From Ruegeria profundi (GTDB lineage Bacteria; Pseudomonadota; Alphaproteobacteria; Rhodobacterales; Rhodobacteraceae), in assembly GCF_001507545.1 (NCBI RefSeq), contig NZ_LQBP01000017.1:1-37714 (forward strand): 37,714 nucleotides of DNA. Reading direction: 5' to 3'. A program made the translations under genes and the position numbers. Position 1 is the stretch's first letter, and each line of letters opens with the position of its first letter. This document shows, in pieces, positions 25,056-34,264 of the stretch. The notes beneath the pieces were generated by a model. That model did no database searches, had not been told where the DNA came from, and saw only the letters and a program-made list of their open reading frames with translations.

Positions 25056-26324
25056 ATGGATTCGATTTTGGTGACGGGCAATGGGCCTTTGAACGGTAAA
25101 ATACCGATCGCGGGGGCCAAGAATGCCTGTCTGACGCTGATGCCCGCGACCTTGCTGAGCGAAGAACCGCTGACGCTGACCAACGCGCCGCGGTTGAGCG
25201 ATATCAAAACCATGACCCTGCTTTTGCAATCGCTGGGGGCTGAGGTGTCCGCGTTGCAGGACGGGCAGGTTCTGGCGATGTCGAGCCATGACCTGACCAG
25301 TCACACGGCGGACTACGAGATTGTGCGCAAGATGCGGGCATCCAACCTTGTGCTGGGCCCGATGCTGGCGCGGCTGGGTCAGGCGGTTGTGTCATTACCG
25401 GGTGGCTGCGCGATTGGCGCGCGCCCGATGGATCTGCACGTTGAGGGGCTTGAAGCGCTGGGTGCTGAGATCGAGCTGAAGGATGGCTATCTGCACGCCA
25501 AGGCACCGGGGGGGCTGAAAGGTGCCGTGCATGAGATGCGCTTTGCTTCGGTGGGGGCAACCGAGAATATCGTTATGGCGGCAACGCTGGCCAAGGGCAC
25601 CACGGTTCTCAAGAACGCCGCGCGTGAGCCTGAGATCGTCGACCTGGTCGAGTGCCTGCGTAAGATGGGCGCTCAGATTTCGGGCGAAGGGAGCTCGACC
25701 ATCGAGATTCAGGGTGTCGACCGGCTGCACGGGGCAACGCATCAGGTTGTCACCGACCGTATCGAGTTGGGCACCTATATGCTGGCCCCGGCCATCTGCG
25801 GCGGTGAGGTTGAACTGTTGGGTGGCCGTATGTCATTGGTTGAGTCTTTCGCCGCCAAGTTGGACGCGGCTGGTGTAAGTGTTTCGGAAACCGAGAACGG
25901 CCTGAAAGTGGCGCGCAAAAACGGGCGTGTAACATCGGTGGATGTGGTCACAGAGCCGTTTCCGGGCTTCCCAACAGACCTTCAGGCGCAGATGATGGCG
26001 TTGATGTGTACGGCCGAAGGGACCTCGGTTCTTGAGGAACGCATATTCGAAAACCGTTTCATGCACGCGCCGGAACTTGTACGCATGGGTGCGAATATCG
26101 AGGTTCACGGCGGTACGGCCACGGTCACGGGCGTCGAACGTTTGAAAGGCGCGCCCGTTATGGCGACGGACCTGCGTGCGTCGGTCTCGTTGATTTTGGC
26201 CGGATTGGCAGCTGAGGGCGAAACAATGGTCAACCGGGTCTATCATCTGGATCGCGGATATGAGCATGTTGTGCGCAAGCTGGAAGGCGTGGGTGCCAAA
26301 ATCGAACGGATCAAGGGCCAATGA
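25056..26324 (+). CDS. murA: UDP-N-acetylglucosamine 1-carboxyvinyltransferase
   Basis: A 422-residue enzyme of the usual length. It transfers enolpyruvate from PEP to UDP-GlcNAc, the first committed step of peptidoglycan synthesis, in the cytoplasm. Lys22 and Asn23 (GAKNACL) match the substrate-binding pair, and the catalytic cysteine in [11 protein letters not shown] is Cys118 (Cys115 in E. coli), so the fosfomycin-sensitive form is present. The EPSP-synthase fold runs over the whole length. The ribosome binding site is weak (AGAG). The stop overlaps the next start (ATGA). A tRNA-Thr and a 51-codon gene lie upstream. Confidence 0.97.
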   Translation: MDSILVTGNGPLNGKIPIAGAKNACLTLMPATLLSEEPLTLTNAPRLSDIKTMTLLLQSLGAEVSALQDGQVLAMSSHDLTSHTADYEIVRKMRASNLVLGPMLARLGQAVVSLPGGCAIGARPMDLHVEGLEALGAEIELKDGYLHAKAPGGLKGAVHEMRFASVGATENIVMAATLAKGTTVLKNAAREPEIVDLVECLRKMGAQISGEGSSTIEIQGVDRLHGATHQVVTDRIELGTYMLAPAICGGEVELLGGRMSLVESFAAKLDAAGVSVSETENGLKVARKNGRVTSVDVVTEPFPGFPTDLQAQMMALMCTAEGTSVLEERIFENRFMHAPELVRMGANIEVHGGTATVTGVERLKGAPVMATDLRASVSLILAGLAAEGETMVNRVYHLDRGYEHVVRKLEGVGAKIERIKGQ

Positions 26325-26797
26325 CAGACGCAAGTTTTCACGATGGACGCGAGGCCCCGCTGAACCTGGGTGCCGAAGATGCGGACGATCTGCAGGTGAT
26401 TTCGACTCTGACGCAGGACGCCGTGTTCCCGGTAACCGAAATGACGTGGAAGCCGTCACAGCGCCGCTTTGGATTGCTGCTGAACCGCTTTCGCTGGGAA
26501 GACAAAGATGCCGCTATGCGTCGTGATCGGCCGTTTGAGCGGGTGCAGTCGGTTCTTGTGTTCGATTCGGTGCTGTCGGTTGCCAGTCAGGGGATCGACC
26601 GCAGTGAAAAGGATATGATCCTGTCTTTGCTATCGGTCGATTTCGAGGCGGACGAGGACGGGGCCGGTCACATTGTGTTGACGCTGGCCGGTGACGGCGG
26701 CATCCGGCTAAAGGTTGAGGCGGTTGACGCGACGCTCAAGGATGTGACGCGCCCGTACAAGGCGCCATCCGGGCACGCGCCGCATCATCCTGAATGA
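26321..26797 (+). CDS. DUF2948 family protein
   Basis: A 158-residue cytoplasmic protein recognised as DUF2948 from the pattern [28 protein letters not shown], then [24 protein letters not shown] and a C-terminal strand rich in acidic residues (VDFEADED). Its function is not known. It is conserved between murA and hisD in Rhodobacterales, overlaps the murA stop in ATGA, and is therefore made together with MurA. There are no cysteines, membrane segments or visible motifs. Confidence 0.9.
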   Translation: MTDASFHDGREAPLNLGAEDADDLQVISTLTQDAVFPVTEMTWKPSQRRFGLLLNRFRWEDKDAAMRRDRPFERVQSVLVFDSVLSVASQGIDRSEKDMILSLLSVDFEADEDGAGHIVLTLAGDGGIRLKVEAVDATLKDVTRPYKAPSGHAPHHPE

Positions 26798-26955
26798 ACG
26801 ACCTCTGCACCACGAACGAACTTGTGTCAAAAATGCTAAAAACAAGGGTTTTTGGCGTTTGATTTCTGCCGCGCTACAAGTGAAGGCCCGCATCGGGGTT
26901 GAGGCTGTCGTGCCTCGACGGTATGACCCGTCGAAACGCTTTCGGAGTCTTGCAT

Positions 26956-28257
26956 ATGCCCGTTCTTCTTGACACGACCTCGGCCGATTTCGAGCCCGCG
27001 TTTCAGGCGCTTTTGTCAGCCAAGCGCGAAGACAGCCCTGATGTGGATGCCACGGTCGCGCAGATCATCGAAGATGTGCGCGCGCGGGGCAATGCCGCTG
27101 TCATCGAACTGACTGCCAAGTTTGACCGGCTGGAGTTGACGCCCGGTTCGATGGCATTCTCCGCCGCAGACATCGACGCGGCAGTTTCACAGGTTGCGGA
27201 CGCGGACCGTGTGGCATTGGAACTGGCTGCTGCGCGCATCCGCGCCTATCACGAAAAGCAGATGCCCGAAGACTATCAGTGGACCGACGCAACCGGGGCA
27301 ACGCTTGGCTGGCGCTGGTCGGCGGTGTCAGCGGCCGGATTGTATGTCCCTGGCGGTTTGGCATCGTACCCGTCTTCGGTTCTGATGAATGCGATCCCGG
27401 CGAAGGTTGCAGGGGTCGAGCGGCTGGCCATAACCGTTCCCACGCCGGACGGGCAGGTGAATCCGCTGGTCCTGCTGGCGGCGCGGCTTGCTGGTGTGGA
27501 CGAAATCTATCGTATAGGCGGGGCGCAAGCCATTGCTGCGCTGGCCTATGGCACCGAGACAATTTCGCCGGTAGATAAAATCACCGGCCCGGGAAATGCC
27601 TTTGTTGCCGCCGCCAAACGCCGGGTGTTCGGCAAGGTCGGCATCGACATGATCGCAGGACCGTCTGAGATTCTGGTCATCGCCGACAAAGACAACGATC
27701 CCGACTGGATCGCGTTGGATCTGCTGAGCCAGGCCGAACATGACGAGAGCGCCCAATCTATCCTGATCACGGATGATGCCGCATTTGGGCAAGCCGTTTC
27801 GCAGGCTGTTGAAAAGCGTCTTGAAACCTTGCAACGCCGTGCAATCGCCGGGGCAAGCTGGCGCGATTTCGGCGCTGTGATCACCGTGCGCGATCTGGAC
27901 GAGGCTGCAGCCCTGTCCAACCGTATTGCACCAGAACATCTTGAGCTGTGTGTGAGCGATCCTGTCGCTCTGAGTAAAAAGACAATCCACGCAGGTGCCA
28001 TCTTCTTGGGCCAGTACACGCCCGAAGCCATTGGCGACTATGTTGGCGGCCCCAACCATGTTTTGCCCACGGCGCGGTCAGCCCGGTTTTCTTCTGGTCT
28101 GAGTGTGATGGACTTTCTCAAGCGTACAACACTCAGCCAGGTGACGCCCGAGGCGCTGCGCGTGATCGGACCTGCGGCAGAACAACTGGCGCAGTCAGAA
28201 AGCCTTGAGGCGCATGGATTGTCGGTTACGGCGCGTCTTAATCGACTGAATGGCTGA
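26956..28257 (+). CDS. hisD: Histidinol dehydrogenase
   Basis: A 433-residue enzyme that oxidises L-histidinol to L-histidine with two NAD+, the last step of histidine synthesis. Zinc ligands Gln259 and His262 (SQAEHDES), Asp361 (IGDYVGGPNHVLPT) and His420 (EAHGLS), and the catalytic pair Glu327-His328 (APEHLE), match the E. coli enzyme position by position. NAD-site residues are in GPGNAFV (211-217). The ATG at 26956 follows GGAG with eight bases spacing; the frame is open 19 codons further without support. It is followed by a perfect 8-base hairpin and then the UPF0262 gene on the same strand. Confidence 0.97.
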   Translation: MPVLLDTTSADFEPAFQALLSAKREDSPDVDATVAQIIEDVRARGNAAVIELTAKFDRLELTPGSMAFSAADIDAAVSQVADADRVALELAAARIRAYHEKQMPEDYQWTDATGATLGWRWSAVSAAGLYVPGGLASYPSSVLMNAIPAKVAGVERLAITVPTPDGQVNPLVLLAARLAGVDEIYRIGGAQAIAALAYGTETISPVDKITGPGNAFVAAAKRRVFGKVGIDMIAGPSEILVIADKDNDPDWIALDLLSQAEHDESAQSILITDDAAFGQAVSQAVEKRLETLQRRAIAGASWRDFGAVITVRDLDEAAALSNRIAPEHLELCVSDPVALSKKTIHAGAIFLGQYTPEAIGDYVGGPNHVLPTARSARFSSGLSVMDFLKRTTLSQVTPEALRVIGPAAEQLAQSESLEAHGLSVTARLNRLNG

Positions 28258-28282
28258 TATGGCGCAACCCGCTACGCCATAT
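28257..28282 (+). terminator. Hairpin after hisD (weak terminator or processing site)
   Basis: Arms ATATGGCG (28257-28264) and CGCCATAT (28275-28282) pair perfectly across ten bases. The hairpin overlaps the hisD stop codon. There is no T-run, so it may stabilise the hisD end or separate it from the UPF0262 gene. Confidence 0.4.
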
Positions 28283-28355
28283 TGGCGCTTGTGTGCGTTG
28301 CTCAATGAAATGCGTTGTTATAGGTCTGGGCTGAGCTGAACGGACCACAGACAAC

Positions 28356-28835
28356 ATGACCCGAATTTCGCGTATCGAGCTTGACGACCGAAACCTGCCC
28401 CCGCCGACCCCCGAGATCGAGCAGGAGCGCAAGGTCGCGATCTTTGATCTGTTGGAAAACAACAGCTTTACCCTGCCGCAGCGCGAGGGGCGCGTGGTTC
28501 CGGATGGGCCATACCACTTGCACCTTTCGATCCGCGACAAACGTCTGGTGTTCGACGTCGCGACCGAAGCCGAAGAAAAAGCCGCGGAATTTCACCTTTC
28601 GCTGGGGCCGTTCAAGCAGGTGGTCAAAGACTATTTCCAGATCTGTGAAAGTTACTTTGACGCGGTGAAATCCTTGCCGCCCAGTCAGATCGAAACCATT
28701 GATATGGCACGGCGTGGTATCCACAACGAAGGCAGTCGCGTGTTGCAAGAGCGACTGGAAGGTAAAGCGGATATTGACAGCGATACTGCCCGCCGCCTGT
28801 TCACGCTTATTTGCGTACTGCATTTCGGGGGGTGA
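28356..28835 (+). CDS. UPF0262 family protein
   Basis: A 159-residue cytoplasmic protein of the UPF0262 group, found almost only in alphaproteobacteria. The pattern includes ERKVAIFDLLENNSF near residue 24, VVPDGPYHLHLSIRDKRLVFDV, FHLSLGPFKQVVKDYFQICESYFDAV and the C-terminal DTARRLFTLICVLHFGG. Its function is unknown. It stands between hisD and a low-molecular-weight phosphatase gene, which starts three bases after its stop. The context (cell-wall, histidine and RNA genes) is a conserved housekeeping cluster and does not reveal a role. Confidence 0.93.
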   Translation: MTRISRIELDDRNLPPPTPEIEQERKVAIFDLLENNSFTLPQREGRVVPDGPYHLHLSIRDKRLVFDVATEAEEKAAEFHLSLGPFKQVVKDYFQICESYFDAVKSLPPSQIETIDMARRGIHNEGSRVLQERLEGKADIDSDTARRLFTLICVLHFGG

Positions 28836-28838
28836 CGG

Positions 28839-29297
28839 GTGACGCCTCTGCCGCAGTCGGTCCTGTTTTGTTGTGACCACAATTCGGTTCGGTCCCCGAT
28901 GGCCGAAGGCATCATGAAGAAATTCTACGGCACCGGAACCTATGTGCAATCCGCCGGTGTGCATAATGATCTTGAGATTGACGGCTTTTGCATCGCAGTT
29001 TGCCAGGAGATCGGCGTGGAACTGTCCCGGCACCGGTCGCGTTCGTTTGATGAAATGCAGGAATGGGGCGACGATCTGAGTTCTTTTGACCTGGTGGTTG
29101 CCCTGTCGCCTGCCAGCCAGCGCAGGGCGCTGGAGTTGACCCGGATTTTTCATCTGGATGTCGATTATTGGCCAATAATGGACCCTACCGGACTGGGCGA
29201 GACACGCGAGGAAAAGCTAAACCACTACCGACAGACCCGCGATCAGATCATCAAGCACCTCAAAGATCGCTGGGGCGAACCTACGGAGTGTACATGA
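28839..29297 (+). CDS. Low-molecular-weight protein-tyrosine phosphatase-like protein
   Basis: A 152-residue protein of the LMW-PTP/arsenate reductase fold. The P-loop CDHNSVRS (Cys12 to Arg18) lies right after the first strand (SVLFC), and the general-acid motif appears as IMDPTGLG near residue 108. The loop has Cys-x5-Arg as needed for a phosphocysteine intermediate, so phosphatase activity is likely. Arsenate reduction is less likely because the neighbours hold no ars genes. The start is GTG, three bases after the previous stop. The stop overlaps the next ATG in ATGA. The natural substrate is unknown. Confidence 0.85.
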   Translation: MTPLPQSVLFCCDHNSVRSPMAEGIMKKFYGTGTYVQSAGVHNDLEIDGFCIAVCQEIGVELSRHRSRSFDEMQEWGDDLSSFDLVVALSPASQRRALELTRIFHLDVDYWPIMDPTGLGETREEKLNHYRQTRDQIIKHLKDRWGEPTECT

Positions 29298-29692
29298 ACC
29301 AGACCGTCAAAACCTATTTCGACGCCTTTAATGCCGGGGACGTGGATGGCATGCTGGCCTGCCTGTCCGATGGTGTGGCCCACCATGTGAACGAAGGCCA
29401 GATCCGCGTTGGAAAACAGAAATTTGCGGCGTTTTGTGCCCATATGAACCGCTGTTACCGCGAGAACCTGACCGATATCGTGGTTTTCGAGACCGCAGGC
29501 GGCACCCGCGCCGCGGCTGAGTTCATCGTCAACGGAACATATTTGCAAACGGATGAAGGTCTGCCCGAAGCGCGTGGCCAGACCTATCGGCTGCCTGCCG
29601 GTTCATTTTTTGACTTGAAGGGCGGCAAGATCACGCGCGTCACCACCTTCTACAACCTTGCCGACTGGGCGCGACAGGTCACAAATGGCTGA
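29294..29692 (+). CDS. NTF2-like (SnoaL-type) protein
   Basis: A 132-residue cone-shaped NTF2-like fold. The opening helix-strand unit VKTYFDAFNAGDVDGMLACLSDGVAHHVNEG is characteristic, followed by RVGKQKFAAFCAHMNRCY and the late strands GKITRVTTFYNLADWARQV. Such proteins bind small ligands or act as isomerases or hydrolases; nothing here defines which. The ATG at 29294 overlaps the phosphatase stop, and the next gene starts eight bases before this one's stop, so the three are made together. No metal site or catalytic pair is obvious. Confidence 0.85.
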   Translation: MNQTVKTYFDAFNAGDVDGMLACLSDGVAHHVNEGQIRVGKQKFAAFCAHMNRCYRENLTDIVVFETAGGTRAAAEFIVNGTYLQTDEGLPEARGQTYRLPAGSFFDLKGGKITRVTTFYNLADWARQVTNG

Positions 29693-30299
29693 GGTCTCAG
29701 AGGTTCACGCCTTGACCGGGGCTGTCCTTTCAGACGCCCTCGACGACGTTGCACGCCTTCGGATCGCGGTGTTTCGGGCGTGGCCCTACCTCTATGACGG
29801 TGATCTGGATTACGAACACAGATACCTGCAATCCTATCGCGACAGCGACAAGGCCATCGTTGTGGGCGCGTTTGACGGTGATCGCCTGGTCGGGGCGTCA
29901 ACCGGCGCACCTCTGATTGATCATGCCGACGACTTTGGCGCTGCATTCGACGGCTCAGGGCTGGACGTGTCTGAGATTTTCTACTGTGCCGAGTCCGTCC
30001 TGCTGCCGGATTATCGAGGGCAGGGCACTGGCCACAGGTTCTTTGATTTACGAGAAGCCCATGCCATCAGGCTTGGCTTCACCAAGTGCGCCTTTTGCAG
30101 TGTTCTGCGCGCGGCGGATCATCCCATGCGGCCGGAAAACTACCGGCCGCTGGACGCCTTCTGGCGGGCGCGAGGCTATGATCTGCTACCCGGCGCCATC
30201 GCGCAGTTCTCATGGAAAGACGTTGGTGCCGAGAAGGAAACGATGAAGCCGCTGCAGTTCTGGATACGGGATTTGCCAATAACGGAAGTTTCAGTCTGA
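29685..30299 (+). CDS. GNAT-family N-acetyltransferase
   Basis: A 204-residue protein of the GNAT fold. The N-terminal strand-helix LRIAVFRAWPYLYDGD is followed by IVVGAFDGDRLVGASTGAPL (strands 2-4), and the acetyl-CoA site is LPDYRGQGTGHRFFDLREAHA (about 110-130), with the QGTG pyrophosphate loop. The C-terminal part includes YRPLDAFWRARGYDLL. It moves an acetyl group from acetyl-CoA to an amine; the substrate is unknown. I chose the ATG at 29685, which overlaps the preceding gene by eight bases and gives a family-typical length. In this cluster it precedes a nitrilase-family hydrolase that is often its companion. Confidence 0.88.
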   Translation: MAEVSEVHALTGAVLSDALDDVARLRIAVFRAWPYLYDGDLDYEHRYLQSYRDSDKAIVVGAFDGDRLVGASTGAPLIDHADDFGAAFDGSGLDVSEIFYCAESVLLPDYRGQGTGHRFFDLREAHAIRLGFTKCAFCSVLRAADHPMRPENYRPLDAFWRARGYDLLPGAIAQFSWKDVGAEKETMKPLQFWIRDLPITEVSV

Positions 30300-30439
30300 A
30301 ATCGTGTCGTCATTCGGTATCTACCCCACTCTGAACCCGATACCAGAGCGGTGATGCCTCCGCAGTTCGCCGCGATAACCCTGTACAGACACATGGCCCG
30401 GTTTTAGGGTCATATCGTACCCAAACCTGAGAAGTTGTC

Positions 30440-31315
30440 ATGAAAGTTGCGACCGCCGCCTATAACCTAGATTGGCTCGACAGTTGGGCGCAGTACGAAG
30501 ACAAGCTGGACCGATGGGTGGCCGAAGCCGCAGGGCAGGGGGCCGACCTGCTGGTCTTTCCTGAATACGGCGCGATGGAACTATCAACGCTGGACGGGGC
30601 TGAGGTCGCCGGAAATCTGGAACATTCGATCCGCGCCGTGTCCGATCGGATGGAAGCGGCGCAGGGGCTGCATCAACGCCTTTCGCAGACCTATGGGGTA
30701 TATATTCTGGGCGCGTCGGCCCCGATTGTGGATGGGTCAGGACGTCCGGTGAACCGTGCCGAACTTTATGCACCCGGTGGCGGGCAAGACCATCAGGACA
30801 AACAGATCATGACCCGGTTCGAGCGCGACGACTGGGACATTGTGCCAGGCGGCCCGCTGAAACTCTTTGAAACCTCATTGGGCAAAATCGGTGTACTTAT
30901 TTGTTATGACAGCGAGTTTCCCCTGCTTGGCCGCGCCCTGAGTGAAGCCGACGTGATTCTGGTTCCGTCCTGTACCGAGGCGCTGTCAGGCTATTGGCGC
31001 GTCCGGATCGGAGCGATGTCGCGGGCACTGGAAAATCAATGCGTTACGGTGATGGCGTCCTTGGTCGGTAACAATGACTGGTCCGAGGCGGTGGATATGA
31101 ACACAGGTACCGGCGGCGTTTTTGGCCCGCCGGACAAGGGGTTTCCTTCGACTGGTGTGCTGTCTGAAGGAACGATGAACCGTCCCGGATGGACCTATGC
31201 GGATATTGATCTTTCGGTCATTGCCGAGGTCCGTGCAGACGGGCACGTGCTGAACCGCACCCATTGGACAGAGCAATCCCCCCGCGCCAATTCAATCACA
31301 ATATCCCGTGTTTGA
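30440..31315 (+). CDS. Carbon-nitrogen hydrolase (nitrilase superfamily)
   Basis: A 291-residue amidase-like enzyme with the Glu-Lys-Cys triad of the nitrilase superfamily: Glu42 (LVFPEYG), Lys121 (QDKQIMTRFE) and Cys155 (VLICYDSEFP). It hydrolyses a C-N bond, probably an amide or carbamoyl group, in the cytoplasm. The family does not reveal the substrate, but pairing with a GNAT gene is common and suggests detoxification or repair of an amide-bearing metabolite. The start ATG at 30440 lies 141 bases after the GNAT stop, with the weak leader AGTTGTC; a separate promoter in that gap is possible. Confidence 0.9.
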   Translation: MKVATAAYNLDWLDSWAQYEDKLDRWVAEAAGQGADLLVFPEYGAMELSTLDGAEVAGNLEHSIRAVSDRMEAAQGLHQRLSQTYGVYILGASAPIVDGSGRPVNRAELYAPGGGQDHQDKQIMTRFERDDWDIVPGGPLKLFETSLGKIGVLICYDSEFPLLGRALSEADVILVPSCTEALSGYWRVRIGAMSRALENQCVTVMASLVGNNDWSEAVDMNTGTGGVFGPPDKGFPSTGVLSEGTMNRPGWTYADIDLSVIAEVRADGHVLNRTHWTEQSPRANSITISRV

Positions 31316-31366
31316 GTGATTCTGGCCTTGAAATAAGCCCAAAATAGGCTCATTTAGGCGCACATC

Positions 31367-31383
31367 CTCGCAGATTCTGCGAG
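31367..31383 (+). promoter_or_regulatory. Leader hairpin of infA
   Basis: Arms CTCGCAG and CTGCGAG with three bases between form a perfect small hairpin 23 bases before the infA start and just ahead of its GGAG. It may influence infA translation or mRNA stability. TTGAAA near 31329 with CATTTA 17 bases later is a possible promoter. Confidence 0.3.
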
Positions 31384-31406
31384 TGCAACGTAATGATGGA
31401 GACAAC

Positions 31407-31625
31407 ATGGCCAAGGAAGATACGCTCGAATTTCCCGGTGTCGTGAAGGAACTCCTGCCTAATGCGACGTTTCGGGTCGAGCTGGAAAACGGCCATGAGA
31501 TCATCGCACACACGGCAGGCAAGATGCGCAAGAACCGCATCCGTGTTCTGGCTGGCGACAAAGTGCAGGTCGAGATGACCCCTTATGATCTGACCAAGGG
31601 TCGGATCAACTATCGCTTCAAGTAA
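31407..31625 (+). CDS. infA: Translation initiation factor IF-1
   Basis: A 72-residue S1-fold protein of exactly the expected length. It begins [20 protein letters not shown], carries the RNA-binding [13 protein letters not shown], and ends [12 protein letters not shown]. It binds the ribosomal A site with IF-2 and IF-3 during initiation. The ATG at 31407 is preceded by GGAG at seven bases; the frame is open eight codons upstream without support. The maf gene follows after 11 bases, as in other Rhodobacterales. Confidence 0.98.
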   Translation: MAKEDTLEFPGVVKELLPNATFRVELENGHEIIAHTAGKMRKNRIRVLAGDKVQVEMTPYDLTKGRINYRFK

Positions 31626-31636
31626 CGCCAACCACA

Positions 31637-32215
31637 ATGGCGTTTATTTTAGGATCGGGCAGCCCAAGGCGGCTGGACCTGCTGGCGCAGCTTGGCGTAC
31701 AGCCTGATTTTATTCGCGCCCCGGATATTGACGAAACCCCCATAAAGGGTGAGTTGCCCGTTCCGTATTGCAATCGCATCACGCGCGAAAAGGTGCAGGC
31801 AGTTGAAGCAGATGGCGACGACATTACCCTGTGCGCAGATACCACGGTTGCGCTTGGCCGCCGTATTCTGGGCAAGCCCCAAAACGAAGGGGACGCGGCG
31901 GAGTTTCTGTACGCGCTATCCGGTCGACGGCATCGCGTGATCACCTCGGTCGCGGTGCGGCGTGGGGAGCGGGTGCTACAGCGCGACGTGGTTTCCCAAG
32001 TTAAGGTCAAACGGCTGTCGGACCAGGAAATCAACGCATATCTGGCGACCAAAGACTGGCAGGGCAAAGCAGGCGCATACGCTATTCAAGGTCCTGCCGG
32101 CGCGTTCATTCCATGGATATCCGGTTCCTTCACTGGCATCGTAGGCTTGCCGCTGTCAGAGACAGCCGCTCTTTTGCAAGGCATAGGGTATCCCCTGTAT
32201 CGTGAGGGCTCATGA
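31637..32215 (+). CDS. maf: Maf-family nucleotide pyrophosphatase
   Basis: A 192-residue enzyme of the Maf/HAM1 fold. It starts [19 protein letters not shown], the conserved S-x-SPRR start for binding the triphosphate. It continues with the acid residues in APDIDETP and the catalytic stretch [17 protein letters not shown]. Maf enzymes hydrolyse nucleotides such as dTTP, UTP or m7GTP to monophosphates and control septum formation in some bacteria. The residue patterns do not decide between subgroups. It lies between infA and the RNase E/G gene and overlaps the latter in ATGA. Confidence 0.95.
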   Translation: MAFILGSGSPRRLDLLAQLGVQPDFIRAPDIDETPIKGELPVPYCNRITREKVQAVEADGDDITLCADTTVALGRRILGKPQNEGDAAEFLYALSGRRHRVITSVAVRRGERVLQRDVVSQVKVKRLSDQEINAYLATKDWQGKAGAYAIQGPAGAFIPWISGSFTGIVGLPLSETAALLQGIGYPLYREGS

Positions 32216-33234
32216 AGGGTCGCACTATCGTTCTGGACCATATCGACAACCGCGAAGCTGCTGCCTTGATGGTGGATGGTAGGTTAGAGGATTTCCTAAT
32301 TGCCGGAGACGCCCCTGCGCCCGGCACAATCTATCGCGCCCGCGCTGACCGCCCGGTGAAGGGGCAGGGCGGAATGTTCCTGACAACACCGGATGGCCCG
32401 GCCTTTCTGCGCCAAGTTCGTGGATTGAAGCCCGGCACCCTGATGCTGGTGCAGGTAACGGGATATGCCGAACCGGGCAAAGCGCTTCCGGTTACGGATC
32501 GCATCCTTTTCAAAAGCCGCTATGCGATCGTCACGCCCGATGCGCCGGGCTTGAATATCTCACGCTCTATTCGCGATGAGGCTGAGCGTGACCGTCTGCT
32601 TGAGATCGCGCATGAATGCATGGAAAACAGCGATTATGGTCTGATCTTGCGGTCTTGCTGTGAAGGTGAGGATGCAGGTGAAATTGCGCAGGACATCAGC
32701 GCCATGCTGGCCCATGCCGATCAGGTTATGAACGATTTGGGTACGGAACCAGACCTCTTGCTGGAAGGCGATGGCCCACACGTCCTCGCCTGGCGCGACT
32801 GGACCGATCCGGCCGAGGTGGTCACGCATGCCGGCGGATTCGAGGAGCAAGGCGTGCTTGACGCGTTGGACATGGCCCGCGGGATTTCCGAACCGCTGCA
32901 AGGCGGGGGTCATTTGTATATACAGCCCACGCGCGCGTTGGTCGCCGTAGACGTGAACACCGGGTCAGACACATCGCTGGCCGCTGGAACCAAAGCGAAC
33001 TTCGCCTGCGCCAAAGCGTTGGCCCGCGCGCTGCGTGTAAGGGGGCTTGGGGGACAAATTACGCTGGACTTGGCGCCTATGCCAAAAAAAGACCGACGCG
33101 GGTTCGAATCCGCCCTGCGCGCCGCGTTCAAGGCCGACGGTATCGAAACCATCTTGGCCGGATGGACCCCGCTGGGCCATTACGAACTGCAACGCAAACG
33201 CGGCCGAATCCCCCTAACGGAGGTGCTGAAATGA
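32212..33234 (+). CDS. Short RNase E/G-family ribonuclease
   Basis: A 340-residue member of the RNase E/G family, much shorter than E. coli RNase G (about 490). The N-terminal S1-like part (to about 105) is reduced, the 5' sensor region contains [17 protein letters not shown], and the catalytic metal pair is Asp247 (LVAVDVNTG) and Asp286 (QITLDLAPM). The CPxC zinc-link that tetramerises RNase E is missing; the chain ends soon after the small-domain helices. It probably processes rRNA or mRNA ends. Such short forms after maf are typical of alphaproteobacteria and are translated from an ATGA overlap with maf. The stop overlaps the yacG start likewise. Confidence 0.92.
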   Translation: MKGRTIVLDHIDNREAAALMVDGRLEDFLIAGDAPAPGTIYRARADRPVKGQGGMFLTTPDGPAFLRQVRGLKPGTLMLVQVTGYAEPGKALPVTDRILFKSRYAIVTPDAPGLNISRSIRDEAERDRLLEIAHECMENSDYGLILRSCCEGEDAGEIAQDISAMLAHADQVMNDLGTEPDLLLEGDGPHVLAWRDWTDPAEVVTHAGGFEEQGVLDALDMARGISEPLQGGGHLYIQPTRALVAVDVNTGSDTSLAAGTKANFACAKALARALRVRGLGGQITLDLAPMPKKDRRGFESALRAAFKADGIETILAGWTPLGHYELQRKRGRIPLTEVLK

Positions 33235-33413
33235 GCTGCCCGATTTGCGGTTCCGACACCGTGATCAAGTTTCGTCCGTTTTGCTCAAAGCGCTGTGCGG
33301 ATATAGACCTTGCCAAGTGGCTAAACGGGTCATACGCGGTTCCGTCGCAGCGCGAAGAAGACCTTGACGCCGACGGCTCACAAGACGAACCAGAGCAACA
33401 GCGTCCACATTGA
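33231..33413 (+). CDS. yacG: DNA gyrase inhibitor YacG-like zinc protein
   Basis: A 60-residue protein with the YacG zinc knuckle: CPICGSD (Cys3 and Cys6) and FCSKRCADIDLAKWL (Cys18 and Cys22), exactly the Cys-x2-Cys...Cys-x3-Cys pattern. The tail is acidic. In E. coli it inhibits gyrase by binding GyrB. The ATG at 33231 overlaps the RNase gene stop in ATGA; the frame is open 23 codons before but inside the RNase gene. It closes the conserved cluster before tRNA-Phe. Confidence 0.93.
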   Translation: MSCPICGSDTVIKFRPFCSKRCADIDLAKWLNGSYAVPSQREEDLDADGSQDEPEQQRPH

Positions 33414-33492
33414 AAAAATGTAAAAAAGCCTCTGGACACTGCTTGGTGCAAGTCATAGAAGGCCTCCACCCAACGATGATAATCGTTCCCGT

Positions 33493-33568
33493 GCCCGGGT
33501 AGCTCAGGGGTAGAGCAGTGGATTGAAAATCCTCGTGTCGGTGGTTCGATTCCGCCCCCGGGCACCAT
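33493..33568 (+). tRNA. tRNA-Phe (anticodon GAA)
   Basis: Acceptor arms GCCCGGG and CCCGGGC pair perfectly, then A73 and encoded CCA follow. D arm (TAGCTCAGGGGTAGAGC), anticodon loop TTGAAAA and T arm GGTGGTTCGATTCCGCC are normal; one T-T mismatch lies in the anticodon stem. It reads UUC and UUU. The accessory region starts just behind it. Confidence 0.97.
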
Positions 33569-33948
33569 AAAATTACTATATAAACCTGATTTTAATGAAA
33601 AAAATAGGTGTCCGGATTGGTCTTGTCCACCCTAATATCCACCTTTAGCGCGTGGGTGGCATAGTGACAATGGAGCATTGCAACCTGAACCGCTTCCGTA
33701 TGTATCTTTTATTGAGAGCCGTACCGTAACTTTTGGTCGCCTTGAGCAATTCGTAGATCCAGTAGAGTGCTCACTCTGTTTCGCGGTGGTGTCCATAGAC
33801 TTGCCCAAAGATCGGTCGCCATGACCAGATCCTCAATGCTGTTATTCTGCTTGCTTACCTTCCCGTGACGGCATGACGATCCGACCAATAAATGATCGCA
33901 GCGCCAAGGCGGGTTTCGCGCCCTTTCAGGGCGTCATCACATGGTGTC
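33569..33948. other. Gene-poor stretch behind tRNA-Phe
   Basis: No gene is recognisable in these 380 bases. A small hairpin CGCCC-TTTC-type repeat lies near 33919-33935. The composition is more AT-rich than in the housekeeping cluster. It looks like the beginning of an island at the tRNA-Phe 3' end, though no att-like duplicate of the tRNA end was found in the window. Confidence 0.4.
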
Positions 33949-34029
33949 TGACGTCAGCCCCAATGGGACAGTTTAGGTCGATTTGATAAGAGAGGGTTTC
34001 TGGCTCATCGTAACCGCCAAGGAGTGGAG

Positions 34030-34161
34030 ATGAGAAAGAAACTCGGAACCAAGTTGAGCCATGGTGAGAAGGTCGTAAAGGACATTCGCCGTGCGACGCC
34101 GAATTTCGTACCTGGTCGAGGCACCGCAGCGCGATTTCTCGGAAGCGAACGTTCAAAATAG
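34030..34161 (+). pseudogene. IS3-family transposase OrfA, N-terminal remnant
   Basis: Forty-three codons from MRKKLGTKLSHGEKVV through KDIRRAT to a TAG at 34159. The beginning is the usual N-terminus of OrfA (helix-turn-helix subunit) in one group of IS3 elements in Rhodobacterales. After RRAT the similarity is lost, and the helix-turn-helix itself is missing, so this is a broken copy. A preceding GGAG and a TG-starting stretch near 33949 (TGACGTCAGCCCC) may mark the element's left end. Confidence 0.6.
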
Positions 34162-34264
34162 TCAACATGGCCGAAATCTGAACCGGACGTTCGCTGCACC
34201 CCGCATCTATGTCTCACTTGTGGACAAATCCGCCCGACGCTGGCTGACGTTAAATTTATGTCTC

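Noticed and set aside
27328..28059. Minus-strand frame of 243 codons
   Set aside because: Opposite strand of hisD, a consequence of GC-rich codon use.
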